DNA of 64,000 nt from Bacillus massiliigorillae (GTDB taxonomy: Bacteria; Bacillota; Bacilli; Bacillales; DSM-1321). The translations under genes were made by a program, and so were the position numbers. Of this stretch, positions 45,207 to 54,466 are shown one piece after another. Numbering within the stretch: the stretch's first letter is position 1; each line of letters starts with the position of its first letter. Where the stretch lies: positions 2,363,665 to 2,427,664 of the forward strand of contig NZ_HG428741.1 in assembly GCF_000380245.2 (NCBI RefSeq), given 5' to 3'. Below the pieces are notes generated by a model. That model had not been told where the DNA came from. It saw only the letters and a program-made list of their open reading frames with translations, and did not search any database.

Positions 45207-45247
45207 AAAAGGGAAGCCTATTGAAAAAATCACTTTAGGCTCCCCTT
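45207..45247. terminator. Terminator after korB
   Basis: AAAAGGGAAGCCTA (45207-45220) pairs with TAGGCTCCCCTTT with one mismatch. It lies between converging genes and may serve both. Confidence 0.75.
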
Positions 45248-45266
45248 TATAAATCTTGAATCTACA

Positions 45267-46133
45267 TTACATAAATTCCGCTAATAATTTATCGAAACTC
45301 TCTTGATTTAATTCTAAATCAGCATTTGCAAGCGGCGTTTCAGCATAGCCAGGTACTAATTCTTGATACGATTTTCTTTCCGTATTTTGATAAATAATAC
45401 CTGTTACAAGGCTGTCATGTTTCATTAACGTTTGCATAGCCATTTCACGACTAGAAGAATCGTAATCTGGAACATCTGCTAATTTTGTTAAATGCTCTTT
45501 AAACCAATCATACGTATTTATCTTATTGTACGTTACACATGGGCTAAAAACATTGATGAATGAAAAGCCTTTATGCTTAATTCCAGCTTCAATAATTGCA
45601 GTTAAATCTTTCAAATCTGTAGAGAAGCTTTGAGCTACAAACGTCGCTCCAGAAGATAATGCTAATTCCATAGGAGAAATAGCTGGTTCAATAGAACCTT
45701 CTGGTGTCGATTTAGTTTTAAAACCAGTACCTGAACGTGGTGATGTTTGTCCTTTTGTTAAACCATAAATCTGATTATCCATAACAATGTATGTAATATC
45801 AATATTTCTACGAATTGCATGGACAGTGTGACCCATACCAATAGCAAAACCGTCACCATCTCCACCAGAAGCGATTACAGTTAAATCACGATTAGCCATC
45901 TTCACACCTTGAGCAATCGGTAGAGATCGTCCATGAATACCATGGAATCCATATGATTTTATATATCCTGAAATACGCCCTGAACAGCCAATTCCTGAAA
46001 TAACAGCTAATTGCTCAGGTTCTAATCCTACATTAGCTGATGCACGTTGAATAGCAGCCTGAACTGAGAAATCTCCGCATCCTGGGCACCAGTTAGGTTT
46101 TACATTATTACGAAAATCTTTAAACGTAGCCAT
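45267..46133 (-). CDS. korB: 2-oxoacid:ferredoxin oxidoreductase, beta subunit
   Basis: A 288-residue thiamine-diphosphate subunit. The ATG at 46131-46133 is chosen because AAGGAG lies 10 bases upstream and it nearly abuts the stop of the alpha gene (1 base apart). Features are NWCPGCGDFSV (a cluster or ThDP-region Cys motif), ISGIGCSGRISGYIKSYGFHGIHGRSLP, and SGGDGDGFAIGMGHTVHAIRRN...DNQIYGLTKGQTSP for ThDP-Mg binding. With the alpha subunit it should oxidise 2-oxoglutarate or related acids with ferredoxin as acceptor, feeding the TCA cycle. The exact substrate is inferred from the family. Confidence 0.93.
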   Translation of the reverse strand: MATFKDFRNNVKPNWCPGCGDFSVQAAIQRASANVGLEPEQLAVISGIGCSGRISGYIKSYGFHGIHGRSLPIAQGVKMANRDLTVIASGGDGDGFAIGMGHTVHAIRRNIDITYIVMDNQIYGLTKGQTSPRSGTGFKTKSTPEGSIEPAISPMELALSSGATFVAQSFSTDLKDLTAIIEAGIKHKGFSFINVFSPCVTYNKINTYDWFKEHLTKLADVPDYDSSSREMAMQTLMKHDSLVTGIIYQNTERKSYQELVPGYAETPLANADLELNQESFDKLLAEFM

Positions 46134-46134
46134 A

Positions 46135-47865
46135 TTAGAACAACTCCTTGCATTTCGAATGAATTTCATGAGGTAGGAACGGATTACCATCATATTTTAA
46201 AATGCTCTTAATTTTATCAACATGGCCTAAGTTCATCTTCATGATGTTAGCTAATTGTCCAGTTGCGTTATTTTCAACAACAACGACTTTCTTAGCTCCA
46301 GAAACAAGCTCTTGCATTTCTTTAACTGGGAAAGGATGAATCAAACGAATGTGTGCATGATTGACTTTAAGCCCCTCCTGCTCAAGACGAGTCATTCCTT
46401 CTTCAATAACGCCACGCGTTGAATTAAAGCCAACAATCAATAAATCTGATTCTTCATGTTTTGCATTTGTATATACTGGTGTTTGGAATTTAAGATTCTT
46501 AATCTTTCTCATACGTTTATCCATTTGCGCCACACGGTTTGGTGCTGCTTCAGAAGGTTTTCCTGTTTCATCATGCTCTACGCCTGTTACATGGTGAATG
46601 CCGTGCTTCATTCCTGGAATAACACGTGGAGATACCCCATCTTCCGTTACTTCATAACGTTTGAAATAGCCATCTACTTCAGGAAGCTCAGTTTGAACTA
46701 ATTTACCTCTACGAATCTCTACTTTATTTAAATCAAGTGGTTGCGCTGTTTGCTTTCCTAGAGATAATTGCAAGTCTGATAGAATAATAACTGGCAATTG
46801 ATACTCTTCTGCTAAATTAAACGCTTCTGCTGTATCATAGAAAGCTTCTTCTACTGTACTTGGTGCGATAACAATTTTCGGAATCTCACCATGATTTCCG
46901 TAAATCATTGCCATCAAGTCTGATTGTTCTTGTTTGGTCGGTAACCCAGTTGAAGGACCACCTCTTTGTGTATCAACTACAACTAGTGGTGTTTCCGTAA
47001 TACCTGCTAAACCAAGCGCTTCCATTTTCAAAGATAATCCTGGTCCTGCAGATGCTGTAATCGTTCTTACACCGCCATAGTTTGCACCAATCGCCATTGT
47101 TGCGGCTGCGATTTCATCTTCTGTCTGAATAACTGTACCACCTACTGCTGGTAGCTTCTTAATTAAGTATTCCATGATTTCTGAAGCTGGTGTGATTGGA
47201 TAGGCAGCCATGAAACGACAACCTGCAGTTAGTGCACCTAATGCAATTGCATCATTTCCAATCATAAATAAACGTTTCTTGCCGTCACCTTTTTCCAATT
47301 GCAATGTACCGACTTGATTATCAAGCTTTTCTATCATATAATCATAGCCTGCTTTAATTGCATTTAAATTCTTTTGTACAACTTGTTCACCTTTACGACC
47401 AAATATTTCATCCACTACTTCTTCAAACACAGAAATATCAATACCTAAAATTGCACAAGATGACCCAACTGCCACCATGTTCTTCATTAATGAAGTTCCT
47501 AACTCTGTTGCAATTTCTGTAAATGGAATACTATACAAGGCTGCTTTTGTATCTTCTGGACTTTGTGGCTTACATTTAGTATCCGCAATAATGATACCTT
47601 TCTCATGTAATTCCTTGTAGTTCACATCGATTGTTTCTTGGTCAAATGCAACAAGAATATCCAAGTCATCGGATACAGAACGTGTTTGTGTTGTACTTAC
47701 ACGTATCTTATTATTCGTATGCCCTCCCTTAATACGAGACGAGAAATGTCGATACCCATATAAGTAGTAACCTAAACGATTAAGAGCAATTGAGAATATT
47801 TCACCAGTACTCTCAATGCCTTCACCTTGTTGTCCTCCAACTTTCCATGAAAGTTGATTGATCAT
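46135..47865 (-). CDS. korA: 2-oxoacid:ferredoxin oxidoreductase, fused gamma-alpha subunit
   Basis: A 576-residue subunit. The N-terminal 185 residues are the gamma domain (GGQQGEGIESTGEIFSIAL, RIKGGHTNNKIRV), fused to the alpha pyrimidine-binding domain (FMAAYPITPASEIMEYL, TEDEIAAATMAIGANYGG, SAGPGLSLKMEALGLA, QRGGPSTGLPTKQEQSDL). The last 120 residues form the domain that contacts the other subunit. It is the first gene of the korA-korB operon, upstream of korB by one base. No ferredoxin domain is present, so a separate ferredoxin must serve. Confidence 0.93.
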   Translation of the reverse strand: MINQLSWKVGGQQGEGIESTGEIFSIALNRLGYYLYGYRHFSSRIKGGHTNNKIRVSTTQTRSVSDDLDILVAFDQETIDVNYKELHEKGIIIADTKCKPQSPEDTKAALYSIPFTEIATELGTSLMKNMVAVGSSCAILGIDISVFEEVVDEIFGRKGEQVVQKNLNAIKAGYDYMIEKLDNQVGTLQLEKGDGKKRLFMIGNDAIALGALTAGCRFMAAYPITPASEIMEYLIKKLPAVGGTVIQTEDEIAAATMAIGANYGGVRTITASAGPGLSLKMEALGLAGITETPLVVVDTQRGGPSTGLPTKQEQSDLMAMIYGNHGEIPKIVIAPSTVEEAFYDTAEAFNLAEEYQLPVIILSDLQLSLGKQTAQPLDLNKVEIRRGKLVQTELPEVDGYFKRYEVTEDGVSPRVIPGMKHGIHHVTGVEHDETGKPSEAAPNRVAQMDKRMRKIKNLKFQTPVYTNAKHEESDLLIVGFNSTRGVIEEGMTRLEQEGLKVNHAHIRLIHPFPVKEMQELVSGAKKVVVVENNATGQLANIMKMNLGHVDKIKSILKYDGNPFLPHEIHSKCKELF

Positions 47866-48195
47866 TGCCTACACCCCTTTAGACGCCCTATGAAATTTTT
47901 AAAAAGATAATAACTTTAGCGCATTTCCCAACTAGACACTGTGAATAAAATGTAATTTTTTTCAAAATTTAGAATTTTAAAGAAGAAATCTAGCCTTAAA
48001 TGAAAACGTACTAAATGGTTACATTCTAGACCTATAACAGCAAAAAATCAAGCTTTTCGGCCGATTTATTGACAAAAAATAGGAGTAGTGTCTATTATTT
48101 TTTACAATTCCTATTATACAACTCACCTTTCCGTTATTCATAAAATAATGCTTCATTCCACCATTCTTTATTATCTTTCTCTAACGAAAAAAAAA
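47866..48195. other. Gap of about 330 bp between spoVS and korA
   Basis: No gene supported. It should contain the korA promoter region. The right end carries the spoVS terminator. Confidence 0.4.
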
Positions 48196-48216
48196 CTGCA
48201 TGCAATTTGCATACAG
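48187..48216 (-). terminator. Terminator after spoVS
   Basis: CTGTATGCA and TGCATGCAG pair with one mismatch around AAT, followed by nine T on the minus strand. Confidence 0.85.
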
Positions 48217-48257
48217 ATTAATTTTCATTACTTACAACGCTTCATAATAATCCCTTA

Positions 48258-48518
48258 TTATCGAGGCTCTACAATCAGCTTGATGGCAGTTCTTTCTTCA
48301 CCATCAATCAATATATCTGTAAAAGCAGGAATACATATCAAGTCCACTCCACTAGGTGCAACAAATCCTCTTGCAATTGCTACTGCCTTTACGGCTTGAT
48401 TTAACGCTCCTGCACCGATTGCTTGAATCTCGGCTGCTCCTCTTTCACGTAGAACACCCGCAAGTGCGCCTGCTACAGAGTTGGGATTAGATTTTGCTGA
48501 AACTTTTAATATTTCCAT
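48258..48518 (-). CDS. spoVS: Stage V sporulation protein S
   Basis: An 86-residue Alba-like protein needed for efficient spore coat formation and core dehydration in B. subtilis. The ATG at 48516-48518 follows AAGGAGG; the open frame reaches 29 codons further without signal. The whole sequence (MEILKVSAKSNPNSVAGALAG...AIQAIGAGALNQAVKAVAIARG...DLICIPAFTDILIDGEERTAIKLIVEPR) is highly conserved in Firmicutes. It lies between ymdB and the kor operon, its usual place. Confidence 0.96.
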   Translation of the reverse strand: MEILKVSAKSNPNSVAGALAGVLRERGAAEIQAIGAGALNQAVKAVAIARGFVAPSGVDLICIPAFTDILIDGEERTAIKLIVEPR

Positions 48519-48629
48519 TCCTAGCTCCTCCTTGTGCCATTCCTTCTTCATCGTTATTGGACGATGTGACAGGTAAATCACTTTCATTGCTACTATATTC
48601 AGCATTTGTACTTGTTATTACTGTAATTA

Positions 48630-48822
48630 AGAAAAACTGTCACCGGTCTTTTTGGATTGATGTTTATACTCCTTGATTTACTCCCAATCAAAAAAGAGCT
48701 ATGCCGCAGAAATAAGACGAGCTGTTCTTGAAAACCCGCTCTTGGTTTTCAAAACAGATTGGCTTATTTCCAAGCATAGCAGGTGTAAGGTTAGACAGAG
48801 AAAAACTGTCACCGGTCTTTTT
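48630..48822. repeat. Structured repeat element upstream of spoVS (bcr-like)
   Basis: A 24-bp direct repeat (48630-48653 and 48799-48822, beginning AGAAAAACTGTCACCGG) flanks a large fold-back. Nested stems pair GCTATGC (48698-48704) with GCATAGC (48774-48780), AAATAAG with CTTATTT, and GAAAACC with GGTTTTC. A related copy lies at 55.2 kb and a partial flank at 51.74 kb. The B. cereus group has dispersed bcr repeats; identity with a given bcr type is my inference. Confidence 0.65.
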
Positions 48823-48868
48823 TATGCTTCTTTTCTTAACTCCAAATCGATTTCGATTAAAAAAAGCA

Positions 48869-48916
48869 AAAAAGGTGTCCAAGAAGTGAGTACAATCACT
48901 TTTTGGACACCTTTTT
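48869..48916. terminator. Long hairpin terminator after ymdB
   Basis: A 21-bp stem with one G-T pair (48869-48889 with 48896-48916) starts AAAAAGGTGTCC, 10 bases past the ymdB stop; it is the third member of the long-hairpin family. Confidence 0.85.
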
Positions 48917-48925
48917 AATCATTCA

Positions 48926-49723
48926 TTATTCAAAGAATGGACGGTCATCATTTATTTGTATTGTTTCAATTTTTCTAGCCGATCCTGTTTTCTCATCAAT
49001 ATCTATTAGGACAGCACTTAATTGCGTGCGCCCTTCTTTTGGCACAGTGAAGCGTGCAGGCATACTGTTAAAGAACTTTTGAATAATCGGTTCTCTTGTC
49101 ATCCCTAGAATACCGTCATAAGGGCCCGTCATGCCCACATCTGTTAAATAAGCTGTTCCCTTTGGTAAAATCCGATAATCAGCTGTTTGAACATGCGTAT
49201 GTGTGCCTACAACCGCAGATACTTTACCATCTAAAAACCAGCCCATTGCCTGCTTCTCACTTGTTGCTTCTGCATGAAAGTCAACAAAGATAATTGGCGT
49301 AACTTTACGTGCCTCCTCAACCAATTTCTCAACCGTTACAAAGGGACAATCAAGTGGCGGCATAAAAGTTCTTCCTTGTAAATTAATAATAGCCACTTGA
49401 ATAGCATTCCATCTTATATACGTAATTCCCTTACCAGGTGCACCTTCTGGAAAATTGGCAGGACGAACCATGTTTTTCGCATCATCTATAAATTCAAATA
49501 TATCCTTATGATCCCATACGTGATTTCCAAGTGTAACTGCATTTGCTCCCCACTCTAAAAACTGACGATAAATCTTTTCTGTGATTCCTCTACCAGCGGC
49601 TGCATTTTCACCATTGATAACAACGATATGAGGCTTATGTTTGTCTTTTAATTTCGGTAAATACTCCTGTACCATATCTCTTCCTGGTGACCCAACAACA
49701 TCACCAATAAACAATAGTTTCAT
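48926..49723 (-). CDS. ymdB: YmdB metallophosphoesterase
   Basis: A 265-residue two-metal phosphodiesterase that hydrolyses 2',3'-cyclic nucleotides in vitro, and in B. subtilis switches cells between motility and biofilm. Motifs are GDVVGSPGRD (7-16), NGENAAAGRG, GNHVWDHKD, FVDFHAEATSEKQAMG and GTHTHVQTAD, the full set for this family. It lies downstream of rny and upstream of spoVS as in B. subtilis. GTAATAAAATG follows a weak GAAAGGG site. Length is normal. Confidence 0.95.
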   Translation of the reverse strand: MKLLFIGDVVGSPGRDMVQEYLPKLKDKHKPHIVVINGENAAAGRGITEKIYRQFLEWGANAVTLGNHVWDHKDIFEFIDDAKNMVRPANFPEGAPGKGITYIRWNAIQVAIINLQGRTFMPPLDCPFVTVEKLVEEARKVTPIIFVDFHAEATSEKQAMGWFLDGKVSAVVGTHTHVQTADYRILPKGTAYLTDVGMTGPYDGILGMTREPIIQKFFNSMPARFTVPKEGRTQLSAVLIDIDEKTGSARKIETIQINDDRPFFE

Positions 49724-49890
49724 TTTATTACCCTTTCTACTTCAAAAGCTTTAAATTAATCTGTAAGAAATTATAACACATATTAATTTCTTACGCTGAT
49801 AGCAGTCATAAAGAACTACAAACATCTATACAAAAGTATATTTACTTAACTTGCGCAATCGTTTTCACTTTAGGAAATATACAACCAAAA

Positions 49891-49933
49891 AAGGTAAGCT
49901 GTCTATTTTGAATAAAATAAAACAACTTACCTT
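49891..49933 (-). terminator. Terminator after rny
   Basis: AAGGTAAG (49891-49898) pairs with CTTACCTT (49926-49933), with partial inner pairing, 13 bases past the stop; TTTTTTGG follows on the minus strand. Confidence 0.7.
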
Positions 49934-49946
49934 CTTTAATCAAATA

Positions 49947-51509
49947 TTATTTCGCATATTCAACTGCTCGTGTTTCACGAATGACTGTCACTTTAATATG
50001 ACCAGGATAATCTAATTCCTTCTCAATTCGTTTTCGAATATCTCGAGCTAAACGATGCGCTTCTAAGTCATCAATTTGCTCTGGCTTAACCATAATTCGA
50101 ACTTCACGACCTGCTTGAATAGCAAATGATTTTTCAACACCATCATATGACTCTGAAATTTCTTCTAGTTTCTCTAAACGTCGAATATAATTTTCAAGAG
50201 TCTCACTTCTTGCTCCTGGTCTTGCAGCAGAAAGTGCATCAGCAGCAGCAACCAGTACAGCGATAATAGAAGTTGGCTCTGTGTCGCCGTGATGAGAAGC
50301 AATACTGTTAATAACAACAGGATGCTCTTTATACTTCGTCGCAAGTTCTACCCCGATTTCAACATGGCTTCCTTCCACTTCATGGTCAATTGCTTTCCCA
50401 ATATCGTGAAGTAAACCAGCTCTTCTTGCAAGTGTTTCATCCTCTCCAAGCTCAGCTGCAAGTAAACCTGATAGGAAGGCAACTTCCATAGAATGCTTTA
50501 ATACATTCTGACCATAGCTTGTACGGAATTTCAAACGTCCAAGAATCTTAATCAAATCTGGATGTAGACCATGAACACCTACTTCAAATGTAGTTTGTTC
50601 ACCAATCTCACGAATATGCTCATCCACTTCTCTTCTTGCTTTATCAACCATTTCTTCAATACGTGCCGGATGGATACGACCATCTTGCACGAGTTTCTCA
50701 AGTGCTAATCGTGCTGTTTCACGTCTAATTGGATCGAATCCAGATAATATTACTGCTTCAGGCGTGTCATCAATAATTAAATCTATACCAGTAAGCGTCT
50801 CTAGCGTTCTAATATTTCGACCTTCTCGACCAATAATACGTCCCTTCATCTCATCATTAGGAAGTGTAACAACAGATACAGTTGTCTCAGCTACATGATC
50901 AGCTGCACAACGTTGAATTGCTAGAGAAAGAACTTCTTTCGCTTTCTTATCCGCTTCTTCTTTAGCACGGTTTTCATTTTCTTTAATCATAATGGCAGTA
51001 TCGTGCGAAAGTTCTTTTTCAACACGGTCTAAGATAATAGCTTTTGCTTCTTCTCTAGTTAAACTAGAGATACGTTCTAGCTCTGTTTGTTGCAAACGAA
51101 CCATCTCGTCCACTTTGCTTTCCTTGTCTTCAATATGCTGTTGTCTTTGGTTAAGAGAATGATCTCGTTTCTCTAAAAGGTTTTCACGCTTATCCAACGT
51201 TTCATCTTTTCGATCAAGATTCTCTTCTTTTTGCAATAATCGATTTTCTTGTTTTTGTAATTCAGATCTTCGTTCACGAATGTCACTTTCTGCATCAGTG
51301 CGAAGCTTATGGATGTCATCCTTCGCTTCTAATAGGGCTTCTTTCTTAAGAGCTTCACTCTCACGTTTCCCGTCTTCTATGATACGTTCCGCTTCATTCT
51401 TTGCTCCAGCTATTTTATTCTCCGCAATGGATTTACGAACAAAATAACCAACAACTGCACCGACGAACAGAGCAAGCAAAATGGAGATGATGATAATAAA
51501 AAGTTCCAT
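49947..51509 (-). CDS. rny: Ribonuclease Y
   Basis: A 520-residue membrane-anchored endonuclease that starts decay of many mRNAs. An N-terminal membrane segment (about 3-23) is followed by a long coiled coil (about 30-205, ERIIEDGKRESEALKKEALLEAK...), a KH domain (about 210-275, GRIIGREGRNIRTLETLTGIDL) and an HD domain (about 336-430, HSMEVAFLSGLLAAELG...LLHDIGKAIDHEVEGSHVEIG) with the His-Asp pair. It lies between recA and ymdB. RicA in this window belongs to the complex that assists it. Confidence 0.97.
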   Translation of the reverse strand: MELFIIIISILLALFVGAVVGYFVRKSIAENKIAGAKNEAERIIEDGKRESEALKKEALLEAKDDIHKLRTDAESDIRERRSELQKQENRLLQKEENLDRKDETLDKRENLLEKRDHSLNQRQQHIEDKESKVDEMVRLQQTELERISSLTREEAKAIILDRVEKELSHDTAIMIKENENRAKEEADKKAKEVLSLAIQRCAADHVAETTVSVVTLPNDEMKGRIIGREGRNIRTLETLTGIDLIIDDTPEAVILSGFDPIRRETARLALEKLVQDGRIHPARIEEMVDKARREVDEHIREIGEQTTFEVGVHGLHPDLIKILGRLKFRTSYGQNVLKHSMEVAFLSGLLAAELGEDETLARRAGLLHDIGKAIDHEVEGSHVEIGVELATKYKEHPVVINSIASHHGDTEPTSIIAVLVAAADALSAARPGARSETLENYIRRLEKLEEISESYDGVEKSFAIQAGREVRIMVKPEQIDDLEAHRLARDIRKRIEKELDYPGHIKVTVIRETRAVEYAK

Positions 51510-51781
51510 CTTTTCACCTCCTCTTGCTATGAAATTATTTAATCATGTCATGTCGGCATGTACATTGTTAAGCAGCTTCAATATACAGCACATAGGCTTT
51601 TTTTTTACAAATCCTTAATTTAAAAAAATGTAAAATATACATATTAATTGTATAGGTGCAAAAATTGGTTGTCAAGGGTTTGTCCCTGTTCAGACATGAA
51701 TTTTCAGACACTACAATACTATTTTAGACTAATTTGACAAGAAAAACCGTCACCAGTCCTTTTGGACGAGATGATTTCAAA
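51510..51781. other. Region between recA and rny
   Basis: No gene. At 51740-51763 there is a copy, with three differences, of the flank of the structured repeat at 48.6 kb, in the form AGAAAAACCGTCACCAG. Confidence 0.5.
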
Positions 51782-51815
51782 AAAAAGACTTAGCAAAACG
51801 AACGCTAAGTCTTTT
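51782..51815 (-). terminator. Terminator after recA
   Basis: AAAAAGACTTAGC and GCTAAGTCTTTT pair around a 9-nt loop, 10 bases past the recA stop. Confidence 0.9.
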
Positions 51816-51824
51816 CTATATTAT

Positions 51825-52868
51825 TTATTCATCAGCAAATTCCATTTGTTCTTTATCTGTATCTTCTGGTGCAATATGTTCACCATCTAAATTATAATGG
51901 TCACGAATCTTTTGCATTATTTCTAAACGTAAAGTAGCGTTCTCCTTTAAGAATAGTTTCGCGTTTTCTCTACCTTGACCAAGACGCTCATCATTATACG
52001 AGTACCAAGCACCGCTCTTTTGAACGATATCAAGTTCAGAGCCCATATCAATAATTTCACCTTCACGTGAAACTCCTTCACCGTACATAATATCGACTTC
52101 TGCAACTCGGAATGGTGGAGCTACTTTGTTTTTCACAACTTTAATTTTTGTTTTATTACCAACAATTTCATTACCTTGTTTCAATTGCTCAGCACGACGT
52201 ACTTCTAAACGGACTGTTGAATAGAATTTTAGAGCTCGTCCACCAGGAGTTGTCTCTGGATTACCGAACATTACGCCTACTTTTTCACGAATTTGGTTAA
52301 TGAAAACAGCAATTGTATTAGATTTATTAATAGCTCCTGATAATTTACGAAGAGCTTGTGACATTAATCGAGCTTGAAGACCAACATGTGAATCTCCCAT
52401 ATCTCCTTCAATTTCAGCTTTTGGTACTAGTGCTGCTACAGAGTCAATAACAATAATATCAATTGCACCACTTCGAACAAGTGCTTCTGCAATCTCTAAT
52501 GCTTGTTCCCCTGTATCAGGTTGCGATAATAATAACTGATCTATATTAACACCAAGTTTTTGCGCATAAACCGGATCTAACGCATGCTCTGCATCGATAA
52601 ATGCTGCTTGTCCACCACTTGCTTGTACTTCAGCAATAGCGTGCAGGGCAACTGTTGTTTTACCTGAACTTTCTGGACCGTATACTTCAATAATACGTCC
52701 TCTTGGATAACCACCTACACCAAGTGCTACATCTAATGCAAGAGAACCACTAGGAACTGTTGAAACTCTTCGATCTGATTGTTCTCCTAGTTTCATAATT
52801 GAACCTTTACCAAATTGTTTCTCAATTTGTTTTAATGCCATTTCTAAGGCCGCTTGACGATCACTCAC
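51825..52868 (-). CDS. recA: Recombinase RecA
   Basis: A 347-residue recombinase that forms filaments on single-stranded DNA, pairs homologues and triggers LexA self-cleavage. The start is GTG 52866-52868 after AAAGGAGG; the open frame runs 40 codons further through the promoter. Visible are the P-loop GPESSGKTT, the Glu/DNA loops with MGDSHVGLQARLMSQALRKL and NQIREKVGVMFGNPETTPGG, and a Glu/Asp-rich C-terminal tail. A LexA box overlaps its promoter region. It is monocistronic with its own terminator. Confidence 0.98.
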   Translation of the reverse strand: MSDRQAALEMALKQIEKQFGKGSIMKLGEQSDRRVSTVPSGSLALDVALGVGGYPRGRIIEVYGPESSGKTTVALHAIAEVQASGGQAAFIDAEHALDPVYAQKLGVNIDQLLLSQPDTGEQALEIAEALVRSGAIDIIVIDSVAALVPKAEIEGDMGDSHVGLQARLMSQALRKLSGAINKSNTIAVFINQIREKVGVMFGNPETTPGGRALKFYSTVRLEVRRAEQLKQGNEIVGNKTKIKVVKNKVAPPFRVAEVDIMYGEGVSREGEIIDMGSELDIVQKSGAWYSYNDERLGQGRENAKLFLKENATLRLEIMQKIRDHYNLDGEHIAPEDTDKEQMEFADE

Positions 52869-52944
52869 TAAAGTTCCTCCTTTAATTAAAACCCTATAAT
52901 CTATGAATAAAGCGTAATGCTTTTGTTTATTAGTAACTATAAAT

Positions 52945-52995
52945 ACTATATACTTTTTCTGTCTGTTTGACAAGCAAAAAGCGAACATTTATTCG
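52945..52995 (-). promoter_or_regulatory. recA promoter with LexA box
   Basis: On the minus strand TTGTCA (52968-52973) and TATAGT (52945-52950) are 17 bp apart. CGAACATTTATTCG (52982-52995), one base off the SOS consensus, lies 8 bp upstream of the -35. Confidence 0.8.
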
Positions 52996-53154
52996 ATTAT
53001 TTTCGTTCATTAATTTTTACCAAAATGATAGTTTTACATAGCAAAAAACATCAAATTAAGTCTATTTTCTTTCAATAAAAGATTTTTCATTTTGAAGATT
53101 CAAGGATATGAACGGTACAGGATTCTTAAAAACTTAAGGAGTGATTAATAAATC

Positions 53155-53203
53155 AAAAAAATGAAGAAGGAAATTCATCTACGAACTCCCTTCTTCATTT
53201 TTT
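53155..53203. terminator. Terminator after cinA
   Basis: An A-rich arm with ATGAAGAAGG pairs with CCTTCTTCAT and following T-run. It is nearly symmetrical and sits 4 bases past the cinA stop. Confidence 0.85.
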
Positions 53204-53206
53204 TGT

Positions 53207-54448
53207 TTAATATTTTAATAGATTTTTTAAAATCAAGGAGCAGCCATTTTTAAAGCTTCTAATTCTGTTTTGTTCACGACTACTTCCGAATTGATACTTA
53301 AAAGCTTGCGTTCCATTTTTCGAACAAGATATTCCGATGAATACCGTCCCAACAGGATGCCCTTCCAATTCATCTGGTCCAGCAACTCCTGTAAAGCTAA
53401 CAGCAATATCAGCACCAAGCTGAGCTCGAACGCCGTCTGCCATCTCCTTCGCACATTGTTCACTAACAGCGCCATACTGCTCTATCGTTTCTGCTTTTAC
53501 ATGTAAAAGCTTCATTTTCGCTTCATTCGAATAACTTACAATACCGCCTTTAAATACTTGGCTAGCACCAGAAATACTTGTTAATTCTTGTTGAAATAAT
53601 CCGCCCGTTAAGCTTTCAGCGCTTGAAATAGTAAGATTCTTTCCCTTCAATTCTTTTACTACTTCCTCTATTAAAGATGTTTGATCTTTACCGTAACAGT
53701 ATTGGCCTACTCGCGCTAATATTTTCGCTTCCACTTCTTCAATCATCTGTTCAGCAATGTGCAGTGAAGCATGCTTAGCTGTAATTCGAAGCGTCACTTC
53801 TCCATCAGATGCTAAAGGAGCAATAGTTGGATTACTTTGAGCTTCCAGTAAGTCCTCTACTTCTGTTTCAAGTTGCGCTTCTCCTATACCAAAGAATCGA
53901 AGTACACGCGAATGAATTCTTTCTATGTCGCTCATTCTGTCATACAACGCTTGTGAACCATATATCGAAAACATCGGTTCCATTTCTTTTGGGGGTCCTG
54001 GTAACAGCATATACGTATGTTTAGCAGTTTCGTAAACCATTCCTGGAGCCATTCCATGATCATTCGGTAAAACTTGTGCATTTTTTAAGACAAGTGCTTG
54101 CTTTTTGTTGTTTTCAGTTACTGGTCGTCCAGATTTTTGAAAGTATTGCATAATAGATGTTAAGGCTACATCATCCATAACAAGTGTTGTTTTTAAATGT
54201 TTTGCAATCGTTTCTTTCGTTAAGTCATCTTTAGTTGGCCCTAGCCCGCCTGTAAAGATAATTAAGTTAGAACGCTTTTCAGCTATTTCAATAGCTTGTT
54301 CTAATCTTCCACCATTGTCACCAACAACCGTATGATAGAACACATTAATGCCCATTTCAGCAAGCTTCTGTGATAAGAATCGTGCATTACTATTTAGAAT
54401 TTGACCAAGCAATAATTCCGATCCGACCGCAATAATCTCCGCATTCAT
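53207..54448 (-). CDS. cinA: CinA-type competence/damage-inducible protein
   Basis: A 413-residue two-domain protein. The N-terminal MoaB/MogA-like domain (about 1-165) has AEIIAVGSELLLGQILNSNARFLSQ and IFTGGLGPTKDDLTKE. The C-terminal CinA domain (about 255-410) has ISSAESLTGGLFQQELTSISGAS and TGVAGPDE, typical of nicotinamide-nucleotide deamidase (PncC). It should act on NMN and possibly ADP-ribose. The ATG at 54446-54448 is preferred (GGGAGAG 7 bases upstream) over the TTG two codons before. It lies between pgsA and recA, as in other Firmicutes. Confidence 0.95.
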   Translation of the reverse strand: MNAEIIAVGSELLLGQILNSNARFLSQKLAEMGINVFYHTVVGDNGGRLEQAIEIAEKRSNLIIFTGGLGPTKDDLTKETIAKHLKTTLVMDDVALTSIMQYFQKSGRPVTENNKKQALVLKNAQVLPNDHGMAPGMVYETAKHTYMLLPGPPKEMEPMFSIYGSQALYDRMSDIERIHSRVLRFFGIGEAQLETEVEDLLEAQSNPTIAPLASDGEVTLRITAKHASLHIAEQMIEEVEAKILARVGQYCYGKDQTSLIEEVVKELKGKNLTISSAESLTGGLFQQELTSISGASQVFKGGIVSYSNEAKMKLLHVKAETIEQYGAVSEQCAKEMADGVRAQLGADIAVSFTGVAGPDELEGHPVGTVFIGISCSKNGTQAFKYQFGSSREQNRIRSFKNGCSLILKNLLKY

Positions 54449-54466
54449 ATTCAATCTCTCCCATAA

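Noticed and set aside
48688..48882. Minus-strand ORF of 64 codons between spoVS and ymdB
   Set aside because: It lies across the structured repeat and the ymdB hairpin; the repeat explains the open frame better than a gene.
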